NCBI GenBank assembly: GCA_964460115.1
Contig: CAYWPR010000013.1
Span: 1 to 64,000 of the forward strand
DNA from: JAEUJZ01 sp964460115
GTDB lineage: Bacteria; Myxococcota_A; Polyangia; Palsa-1104; JAEUJZ01
Direction: 5' to 3'
Length of the DNA: 64,000 bases
Both the position numbers and the translations under genes were made by a program. The notes under the pieces are model-generated. The model saw only the letters and a list, made by a program, of their open reading frames with translations, had not been told where the DNA came from and ran no database searches. Positions 57,501-64,000 of this stretch are shown one piece after another (position 1 is the stretch's first letter; each line of letters begins with the position of its first letter).

Positions 57501-59830
57501 GCAACATGAGTGAGGACCACGAGCTAGAGGAGCGTCTGGATCGCATAAGTGGCACGATCTCGGGCATCTACGGCGGTGTGCAGCCGGGCCGCTGGCTGCT
57601 GAGCAGCCGCCCTGGAGAGGCGCCTTTTGGTCAGTTGCTGCGCGATCCGGGGCTTGTGCTGCGCGATGTGATGAGCGGTGCCATCTCGGCGCTGGCTACC
57701 GTATGCTACAGCCTTTCTTTTGCCGCAATGATCTTTGCCGGCGATCTGAGCAGCCACTTAGATGACGGAGTACGCATGGCGCTGCTTAGCGCTGGCGTGA
57801 CCATCATTTTGGTTTCTCTGACGAGTCCATTTTATTTTGCCATCGCCGGTCCCGATTCACGTTCGGCCGCTGTGCAGCGGGCCATGGCAGTCAGCCTTCT
57901 TGTCAGCCTGAAGGCTGCAAAGATCTACGATGTCAGCACTGTGCTGGTGGCGCTGGCCTCAAGCACGGTGCTGACCGGCGTGGCGCTTTACATCCTGGGC
58001 AGACTGAAGATGGGACGCTGGATTCGCTACGTGCCCTATCCGGTCATCGGCGGCTTTTTGGTGTCGACCGGATGGGTGGTGGTACTGGGCGGCATTCAGG
58101 TCATGACCAATGTCTCATTTTCTTTGGATACCTTGCCGCAGTACTTTCAGCCGAGCATCTTGCCGCATTTTTTGGCGGGTGTCGGCTTTGCCCTGGTGAT
58201 GAATACGGTGCTCGGGCGGGCCAAACACTACTTATGGACTCCCGGGCTGCTCCTTGGCGGAACGCTTTTGACGCACATTGTGCTAGCCGCTTTTGGCGTC
58301 AGCGTCGCCGAGGCGCAGCAGAAATTTTGGCTGCTCAACTTCGGGGGAGGGGGAAAACTGCTTTTTCCCTTTCGCGAAGTTTTTGCGCGGCCCGTTGTGA
58401 TCTCAGTGGTTTTGCATCACTGGGTCGAAATTATCGTTCTCGTGGTGATCACCGCCGTGGCCATGCTGTTTAGTGCCCTGGCCATCGAAGTGGCCACCAA
58501 GCGCGATGCCGATCTTGATCAGGAACTCAAAGGACACGGCTTGGCCAACGTCGCGTCCGGAATGTTTGGCGGCATCGTCGGGTCTAACGCCGTGGCGCGC
58601 AGCATGCTGAACCTGCAAGCCGGCGCCGCCTCGCGGCTGTCCGGAGTGGTCGCCGGCAGCATTTGCCTGGCCGTCCTTATGACCAATCCCAAGCTGGCGG
58701 GATATCTGTCGCGTCCGGTGATGGGCGGCACGCTGATGTGGCTGGGCATGCGACTGGTTCAGGAATGGCTGATTCGCGCCTACAGCAAGCTAGCTCGTAC
58801 TGATTATGCGTTGGTGGTCCTTATGTGGCTCCTTGTTGTCTACACCAAGGAATTTGTGATTGGACCCGTGGTGGGCGCACTGGCCTCTTGTCTGATCTTT
58901 GCGGTCAACTACAGCCGAGTCAGCTTGGTCAAAAACACTTTTACCTGCGATGAATACTACAGCAAGGTGCAGCGTTCTGCCGAGGAGATGCAGGTGCTGC
59001 GTCTGCGCGGCCGGCAATTCTGGGTGCTGCGTCTGCGCGGCTATCTGTTTTTCGGTTCAATAGTGGGCCTGGTCAACGACATCCAAACCCGTATCAAAGA
59101 AAGCTACGCTCGAGTTGTGCAGCCGCTGCGCGTGCTGGTGCTGGATTTTCGCTACGTCAACGGCATGGATTCCTCAGCAGCACTGTCCCTGGTCAAACTG
59201 CGCCAGATTATCGCCGAACGAAAAATGCAGCTGGTGTTTACCGCTCTGCAACCTGACATGGAACGAATTCTGCGCCGCGAGGGCTGTATCCGCGAAGACA
59301 AGGTCGCTCTAGTCTTTGAGGATCTGGACATTGCGCTGGAATGGTGTGAGGAAGCGGCGCTGGAAATGGAACCGAGTCTACATCGCAACGATTTGCCCTT
59401 CGAGCAGCGGCTGGGCAAAGAGTTTGGACAAGTCAGCCTGGCGCAGCGTTTTCGCACCTATGTCGATCGGATTGAATTAAAGCCGGGGGAATACCTATTT
59501 CGCCAGGGCGATGCTTCGGGGGCTACTTACGTCGTCGAATCCGGGCGTTTAAAGATCGTCTATGAACGCGAAGACGGCCCGGATCTGCTTTTGCGCATGG
59601 TCACCGGCAACACCACAATTGGCGAGATGGGCCTTTACCGCCAAAGCATTCGCTCTGCTTCGGTGAAGGCCGAGCTCAACTCGGTTATTCACCGCCTGAC
59701 CCGCGCCGAGCTGGAACGCATGGAAAAAGAAGACCGCGAAGTCGCCGCCGCCTTTCACACCTACGTCATTCGCACCCTCGCCGATCGCTTGCACTTGATG
59801 GACAAGACCATCGCCGCATTAGAACGATAA
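57497..59830 (+). CDS. SulP/SLC26-family anion transporter with STAS and cyclic-nucleotide-binding domains
   Basis: This 777-aa protein has a SulP transporter core (residues about 50-460; VMSGAISALATVCYSLSFAA at the start, GSNAVARSMLNLQAGAASRL in the loop). A STAS domain (about 500-600; LRVLVLDFRYVNGMDSSAAL) and a C-terminal cNMP-binding domain (about 640-770; LKPGEYLFRQGDASGATYVVE, then GNTTIGEMGLYRQSIRSASV) follow. The order is known in other bacteria and suggests anion uptake gated by a nucleotide messenger. The start is GTG 57497 with a 4-base overlap, or ATG 57506. Sulfate or bicarbonate are the usual candidate substrates; no assignment is possible here. Confidence 0.92.
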   Translation: MSNMSEDHELEERLDRISGTISGIYGGVQPGRWLLSSRPGEAPFGQLLRDPGLVLRDVMSGAISALATVCYSLSFAAMIFAGDLSSHLDDGVRMALLSAGVTIILVSLTSPFYFAIAGPDSRSAAVQRAMAVSLLVSLKAAKIYDVSTVLVALASSTVLTGVALYILGRLKMGRWIRYVPYPVIGGFLVSTGWVVVLGGIQVMTNVSFSLDTLPQYFQPSILPHFLAGVGFALVMNTVLGRAKHYLWTPGLLLGGTLLTHIVLAAFGVSVAEAQQKFWLLNFGGGGKLLFPFREVFARPVVISVVLHHWVEIIVLVVITAVAMLFSALAIEVATKRDADLDQELKGHGLANVASGMFGGIVGSNAVARSMLNLQAGAASRLSGVVAGSICLAVLMTNPKLAGYLSRPVMGGTLMWLGMRLVQEWLIRAYSKLARTDYALVVLMWLLVVYTKEFVIGPVVGALASCLIFAVNYSRVSLVKNTFTCDEYYSKVQRSAEEMQVLRLRGRQFWVLRLRGYLFFGSIVGLVNDIQTRIKESYARVVQPLRVLVLDFRYVNGMDSSAALSLVKLRQIIAERKMQLVFTALQPDMERILRREGCIREDKVALVFEDLDIALEWCEEAALEMEPSLHRNDLPFEQRLGKEFGQVSLAQRFRTYVDRIELKPGEYLFRQGDASGATYVVESGRLKIVYEREDGPDLLLRMVTGNTTIGEMGLYRQSIRSASVKAELNSVIHRLTRAELERMEKEDREVAAAFHTYVIRTLADRLHLMDKTIAALER

Positions 59831-59920
59831 AGACGCGGTGACACTTTTGCCGGATCGCGGTGTTATGTAAGGCGATACCTTGGGGGCCTTGCGCAGGCGC
59901 GGCACCCACTGGAGGAGCCT

Positions 59921-60406
59921 TTGGCGATCGATGTAAGCGCATACTACAGGCAGTACGGCCCGATGGTGATGCGGCGCTGTAGACAGCTTTTGCGCGACGA
60001 AGCTCGCGCCGAAGATGCCATGCAGGATGTCTTTGTCGAACTTTTGCGCCGAAAAGACGGGCTTTATGAGCAGGCGCCATCGAGTCTGCTGTATCGCATC
60101 GCCACCAACACCTGCCTAAATCGCCTGCGCACGCAGCGCCGCCGCTGCGAAGACCTCGAGACCGACGTCAACGATTTGCTGCAGCGCATTGCCGCCGCTG
60201 ATGAAGCCGACCTAGGCGCCACGCGGCAACTGCTGATTCGGCTGTTTGGCGCTCAGCCCGAATCGTCGCGGGTCATCGCTGTGCTGCACCTTGTCGATGG
60301 CTGGACCCTGGAGGAGGTTGCCCACGAGGTGCGCTTGTCCGTCTCTGCGGTGCGCAAGCGCTTGCGCAAGCTGCGTTCACAGATCGTTGAGCTGGAAAGA
60401 ACCTAG
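59921..60406 (+). CDS. ECF-type RNA polymerase sigma factor
   Basis: This is an extracytoplasmic-function sigma factor of 161 aa. Region 2 (ARAEDAMQDVFVELLRRK, binding the -10) and region 4 (WTLEEVAHEVRLSVSAVRKRLRKL, binding the -35) are both intact. The start is TTG 59921 with GGAGGAG upstream. It forms an operon with the anti-sigma-like gene, 2 bases downstream, and the caspase gene. The 90 bases before it, between the SulP gene and the start, hold two copies of GCGGTG but no clear ECF promoter. Confidence 0.93.
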   Translation: MAIDVSAYYRQYGPMVMRRCRQLLRDEARAEDAMQDVFVELLRRKDGLYEQAPSSLLYRIATNTCLNRLRTQRRRCEDLETDVNDLLQRIAAADEADLGATRQLLIRLFGAQPESSRVIAVLHLVDGWTLEEVAHEVRLSVSAVRKRLRKLRSQIVELERT

Positions 60407-60408
60407 CC

Positions 60409-61218
60409 ATGGCCGAGCAAAAGCGAATTTCTGATTTCAGGCTTGAGCGTTACGCGCTTGGAGAGTTGTCCGCCCTAGAGCAGCGCGAACTGCAGCAGGC
60501 GCTAGACGCCAATCCTTTTGCGCAAGCGCGGCTTGCCGACATTTCCCGTTCGAATCAGGAAATCCTTTCGGCCTATCCGCCGGAAACAGTGGTTTCGCGC
60601 ATTCAAAAGCGGGCCGCGGCAAAGTCGCAGCGCGACTTGACACCGTACCGCTTTGCGATATGGATGCCGGCCGGTGCAGCGCTGGCTGTGGTGCTGGCGA
60701 TTGTGGTGTTAAATCGTCCATCAGACGATCCATTGCGCCCGCTGCCAACTGAGACGACGCGCGTCAAAGGACTGCGCCCGCACTTGCTCATTTTCGCCAA
60801 GCCGGATTCGAAAACGCCGGCGACTGCGCTGGCTGAGGGCTCCGTCGTTCGAGCGCATACGCTGCTGCAAATCGCGTATGTATCGGCCGGTCGGCCTTTT
60901 GGCGTCGTGGTATCGCTCGATGGGCGAGGCACGGCGACGCTGCACCATCCCGCCGCAGTTTCCCAATCCGCGCAACTACAGGCGGGGGGACAAGTGCTAT
61001 TGCCGAGCGCGTATGAACTGGACGATGCGCCCCATTTTGAACGCTTTTTCTTTGTGACCGGGGCGACGCCCATTGACGCTGCGATGGTTCTGGCGGCGGC
61101 GCGGCAGCTGGCTGCCGATACCGCTCGCGCCCGTAACGTAGCGCTACCGCTGCCGGCGGGATTGGAACAGACCTCCCTTTTGCTGCGCAAACAACTTGCA
61201 CGAGATGCTTCGCCATGA
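60409..61218 (+). CDS. Membrane protein with anti-sigma-like N-terminus and DUF4384-like C-terminus
   Basis: This 269-aa protein has an N-terminal cytoplasmic helical region (FRLERYALGELSALEQRELQ) of the kind used by anti-sigma factors to bind ECF sigma. One membrane helix (WMPAGAALAVVLAIVVL) leads to a beta-rich extracytoplasmic C-terminus (LLQIAYVSAGRPFGVVVSLD). The C-terminal part looks like DUF4384, a domain often fused to or beside caspase-like proteins. No zinc HxxxCxxC motif is seen. It probably keeps the upstream sigma inactive until a surface signal arrives. It overlaps the caspase gene by 4 bases (ATGA). Confidence 0.75.
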   Translation: MAEQKRISDFRLERYALGELSALEQRELQQALDANPFAQARLADISRSNQEILSAYPPETVVSRIQKRAAAKSQRDLTPYRFAIWMPAGAALAVVLAIVVLNRPSDDPLRPLPTETTRVKGLRPHLLIFAKPDSKTPATALAEGSVVRAHTLLQIAYVSAGRPFGVVVSLDGRGTATLHHPAAVSQSAQLQAGGQVLLPSAYELDDAPHFERFFFVTGATPIDAAMVLAAARQLAADTARARNVALPLPAGLEQTSLLLRKQLARDASP

Positions 61219-63497
61219 GTTCCAAGCAACGCTGGCTTGGATACACATTTGGTTGGTTTTGCCTGTGTGCGGCGTTTTGGGCATTTGCGTCAAATGCCGC
61301 CGCCGCAAGTGCACCCGAGGAGCTTGCGCAAGCGGCATCTCCCGCCGTGCTGCAGCGTTTTGCACTCATCGTTGGCGTCAACGATGGCGGCAGCGGACGA
61401 GAGCCATTGCGTTATGCCGACAGCGACGCGCGTGCCATGGCCGGGGTTCTGGGTCAACTTGGCGGGGTGCGCGCCGCGGATTTCATTTTGCTGCAGGAAT
61501 CGAGCTCAGCGGCGCTTTTGCAGGCCCTAGAGCGGCTTGGAACGATGATTCAAGCCGTGCGCCAGCCGGGCCGACGTATCGAGCTGCTTTTTTACTACTC
61601 TGGTCATTCTGATGAGCAGGGACTTTTGCTGGGAAATGCGCGCTTGTCCTATGCGGTGCTGCGTACGGCCATTGCGCATGCCGCTGCTGATGTGACCATT
61701 GCGATTTTGGATTCCTGTTCGGCCGGGGCCTTTACGCGCCTAAAAGGTGGAGTGCAGCGGCCGCCTTTTCTTTTGGATACCTCGGTGCAGGTGCGCGGAC
61801 ATGCTTTTTTGGCGTCGAGCTCGGAAAATGAAGCGGCGCAGGAATCGGATCGCATCGGCAGTTCCTTTTTTACGCACTATTTGATTAGCGGATTGCGCGG
61901 TGCTGCTGACATTTCCGGAGACGGCCGCGTCACGTTGAACGAAGCGTATAATTTCGCCTTTCAGGAAACTTTGGCGCGCACCGAAAAAACCTTAAGCGGC
62001 GCGCAGCATCCCGCCTATGACATCGAGCTGGCCGGAACCGGAGATGTCGTTTTGACGGATTTGCGCGATCCGCAAGCGCGAATTGTGTTTCCGCAGGAAC
62101 TGCAAGGGCGCATCTATGTACGTTTGGCAAGCGGCACGTTGGCTGCGGAACTGACCAAACACGGCGGCGCCGAAGTGACGCTGGCCCTGGAACCGGGCCA
62201 GTACCAGATCATCTTGGAACGTGAAAACCGGCTGTACCAAGCCGATATTGCCGCGATTGCGGGAAAGTCAGTTGCGCTTCATGCAGCCATGCTGACGCTT
62301 GTAAGCGCTGAGCCGACAAAGCGCCGCGGAGGAATGGATCAAAGCGCGTCCGGCGCTGCGCAGCCGGCGATTTGGGTGCCGGTCAATCTGTCTTTGATTC
62401 CTTCGCTGAGTATCAATCGTCTGTTTCAAAAGCCTTCCCATTTGATCGTCAATGCTTTCTCGTTTCATCTATTGGCGGGTCTGGCCGGAACGCTGCGCGG
62501 GCTGGAAATCGGACTGGCTGCGAACTGGCGGACGCAAGATGCCTTCGGAATTCAGCTTGCCGGAGCTTTGAATGTGGCCGGTCGCTCGCAAGTCGGCATG
62601 CAACTGACGATGGGAGTCAACGTCGTCGGTCAAAATGCCCTGGGTCTGCAATTTGCCGGCGTTGCCAACTTCGTTTCGAGAAATGCCGTCGGCATTTCGA
62701 TCAGCAGCGGGCTAAACTTGATTGGCGGCCGAGGCTATGGATTTCATCTAAGCGGCTTTGACATCGTGCGTGGCCACTTTGCTGGTGCGCAGCTCGCCGG
62801 CATCGCCGCATTTACCGGAGGGACGATGTCGGGAATGCAAATCAGCAGCGGCATCGCCCAGGCCGGACAAGTCTATGGCGTTCAGGTTGCGTTTATCAAC
62901 ATCGGCGGAGAGGTCCATGGCGCGCAGCTCGGCTTTATCAACATCGCGGAAACCGTGCATGGCGCGCAGCTTGGCTTTATTAACATTGCAAGAACCGTCC
63001 ATGGCGCGGCGATTGGACTGCTTAGTTTTATTCAAAATGGCACTCACACGCTGGAGATCTACGGCAGTGATCTAGTGCCCTTTCATCTGGGCGCCAAGCT
63101 TGGCGGCAGTCGCGCGTACGGCATCATTGATGTAGGCATTGATCCGTTTCATGAATTGATACGCTGGTCGTATGGCGCGGGACTGGGTACGCACATTTCG
63201 CTTTTGCGCGGATTCTTTTTGGATGTCGATCTGATGGTGCATTCGCTGCAACCGGATATCCGTACATTTGATGTAGCGCTGTATCACGTACAAACGGAAC
63301 TGCGGCTGCTCGTCGGCTGGCAGCTTTTGCCGCGCTTGGCGATCTTTTTAGGACCCACTGTGCATGTATCCGCTTCGAATGATCCCTGCTGCATGGGGGC
63401 GGTCTCGCAGTTTGGCGGTGCTGAACGGCTTTTTCAATCCGGCGAAACCGCAATACGTCTTGGTCCGGGATTGGCAGTTGGAATTCGCGCGTTTTAG
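61215..63497 (+). CDS. Caspase-like protease fused to surface-repeat/beta-barrel region
   Basis: This 760-aa exported protein has a signal segment (FCLCAAFWAFASNAAAA) and then a caspase (C14) domain. The catalytic pair is H131 in YYSGHSD and C168 in LDSCSAGAF. A linker of about 130 residues follows. Residues about 430-605 contain some ten repeats of about 20 residues built on G-x-Q-x-x-G-x-x-N, for example HGAQLGFINIAETVHGAQLG. These match the LA_2272-type surface repeats. The last 130 residues are barrel-like, ending LGPGLAVGIRAF. It may form an outer-membrane-attached protease. Its stop TAG is in the terminator hairpin. Confidence 0.85.
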   Translation: MSSKQRWLGYTFGWFCLCAAFWAFASNAAAASAPEELAQAASPAVLQRFALIVGVNDGGSGREPLRYADSDARAMAGVLGQLGGVRAADFILLQESSSAALLQALERLGTMIQAVRQPGRRIELLFYYSGHSDEQGLLLGNARLSYAVLRTAIAHAAADVTIAILDSCSAGAFTRLKGGVQRPPFLLDTSVQVRGHAFLASSSENEAAQESDRIGSSFFTHYLISGLRGAADISGDGRVTLNEAYNFAFQETLARTEKTLSGAQHPAYDIELAGTGDVVLTDLRDPQARIVFPQELQGRIYVRLASGTLAAELTKHGGAEVTLALEPGQYQIILERENRLYQADIAAIAGKSVALHAAMLTLVSAEPTKRRGGMDQSASGAAQPAIWVPVNLSLIPSLSINRLFQKPSHLIVNAFSFHLLAGLAGTLRGLEIGLAANWRTQDAFGIQLAGALNVAGRSQVGMQLTMGVNVVGQNALGLQFAGVANFVSRNAVGISISSGLNLIGGRGYGFHLSGFDIVRGHFAGAQLAGIAAFTGGTMSGMQISSGIAQAGQVYGVQVAFINIGGEVHGAQLGFINIAETVHGAQLGFINIARTVHGAAIGLLSFIQNGTHTLEIYGSDLVPFHLGAKLGGSRAYGIIDVGIDPFHELIRWSYGAGLGTHISLLRGFFLDVDLMVHSLQPDIRTFDVALYHVQTELRLLVGWQLLPRLAIFLGPTVHVSASNDPCCMGAVSQFGGAERLFQSGETAIRLGPGLAVGIRAF

Positions 63498-63545
63498 AAA
63501 TCCGCATCACCCAAGTGCTTGGGGCCTGGGTGATGCGGATTTCTA
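63495..63545. terminator. 19-bp perfect inverted repeat, bidirectional terminator
   Basis: TAGAAATCCGCATCACCCA (63495-63513) pairs perfectly with TGGGTGATGCGGATTTCTA (63527-63545) across a 13-base loop. The outer TAG on each side is the stop codon of a convergent gene: the caspase gene ends at 63497 and the lipoprotein gene's stop is 63545-63543. The 19-bp stem is long and perfect, which strongly suggests a shared terminator. Confidence 0.8.
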
Positions 63546-63962
63546 GTAGGCGTACGGAGGTGGATAGGAGGGGTAGGCCGGTGGATAGGGATTGCCATAA
63601 CCGCTTGAATAACCATTGGGAATTCCGGCTTGCCCCCAGCGCGGCTGGCCGCAGGTAATCGAGACATGCGAAGGCGCGTAGATGCCTAGGGTAAAAATCT
63701 CGGCCAGATAATTTCCCGCAGTGCGCTTGGTTTCGATGCGCGAAATCGGTCGTCCGCCGCAATAGCGCGCGGCGTCCACATGACCGCCCACCGCGCCGAG
63801 CAGAAACCCGTTCACCCATTGCGTATGCGTTTCCGCAGGAATGGAATCCGGCATCAAAGATGTGACGCGAAAGCAAGCAGGCAAACAAAGTAGCGCGCCA
63901 CCAAGCAATAGACTGTTTACAAAAGTCATCGCGCGACGAATCGAAAGCTTAGATGGGAGCAT
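63543..63962 (-). CDS. Bor/Iss-like lipoprotein
   Basis: This 139-aa lipoprotein has a signal peptide ending GGALLCLPAC. The mature domain reads HTQWVNGFLLGAVGGHVDAARYCGG and LAEIFTLGIYAPSHVSITC. That is the Bor/Iss pattern (a VNGxxxG stretch, VDAAxxCGG and FTLGIYxP), a family of small lipoproteins first known from lambdoid phages and linked to serum resistance. The Pro/Tyr-rich tail YPSYPPPYAY is extra. The ATG at 63962 has GGAGGA upstream; the ATG at 63974 is too early. A chromosomal, non-phage setting is notable. Confidence 0.8.
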   Translation of the reverse strand: MLPSKLSIRRAMTFVNSLLLGGALLCLPACFRVTSLMPDSIPAETHTQWVNGFLLGAVGGHVDAARYCGGRPISRIETKRTAGNYLAEIFTLGIYAPSHVSITCGQPRWGQAGIPNGYSSGYGNPYPPAYPSYPPPYAY

Positions 63963-64000
63963 GCAGTCCTCCATATGTAAGAAGTCACAAGTCCGGCGAA

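Overview
The window reads as chromosomal DNA of a predatory or social deltaproteobacterium-like lineage, most likely Myxococcota. This is inferred from gene content, with no rRNA or marker search possible. The supporting genes are two Hanks-type Ser/Thr kinases (one a receptor fusion), many proline-rich or cysteine-rich lipoproteins, an SBBP-repeat protein, a caspase-like surface protein behind an ECF sigma factor, and a Lys/Ala-rich histone-like protein. Genes are densely packed on both strands with frequent 1-20 base overlaps and several TTG/GTG starts. No rRNA, tRNA, CRISPR array, prophage or complete insertion sequence was seen. No gene-free stretch exceeds about 300 bases.

Layout. 1-4.6 kb: a truncated ORF end, a CsoS1D/CcmP-type tandem-BMC shell protein, a membrane Ser/Thr kinase, and a reverse-strand fabG-ACP-lolA operon. 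4.6-8 kb: polysaccharide deacetylase, a ParA ATPase with an N-terminal Cys motif and its ribbon-helix-helix-like partner, and D-Ala-D-Ala ligase. 8-14 kb: a receptor kinase with a periplasmic amide/urea-type binding domain, a flavin reductase, a CcmI-like lipoprotein followed by a 132-bp MITE-like element, and an SBBP protein. 14-22 kb: a double-AAA+ ATPase, a biotinyl carrier protein, a ModA-metallopeptidase fusion, and a BlaI-type repressor with an M56-transpeptidase receptor behind a five-site operator array. 22-34 kb: a membrane protein, a cell-wall enzyme, DUF1015, TrmN6-like methyltransferase, YceI-agmatinase, a histone-like protein, glutamate dehydrogenase, an outer-membrane barrel, an MFS transporter and an F420-type oxidoreductase. 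34-46.6 kb: an active/inactive M16 peptidase pair, a thioredoxin-TPR protein, a CBM9-like protein, a lipid kinase coupled to a six-hairpin glycosidase-like protein, and secreted unknowns. 46.6-53.2 kb: a flippase and two tandem dynamin-like GTPases ending in a three-way-junction element. 53-60 kb: a lipoprotein and the operon of a 90-aa protein, rluD, pgeF, a membrane protein and SulP-STAS-cNMP. 60-64 kb: an ECF sigma, anti-sigma and caspase-barrel operon ending in a long bidirectional terminator beside a Bor/Iss-like lipoprotein.

The common theme is cell envelope and signalling. Precursor synthesis (Ddl), wall editing (PgeF), wall-active enzymes (L,D-transpeptidase-like, FtsI-like domain), lipoprotein trafficking, surface proteases and envelope stress sensing recur. 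The items most worth following are the BlaI/M56-transpeptidase pair with its 18-bp-phased operators, the ECF sigma-caspase surface system, the tandem dynamin pair, the ModA-peptidase fusion and the orphan shell protein.
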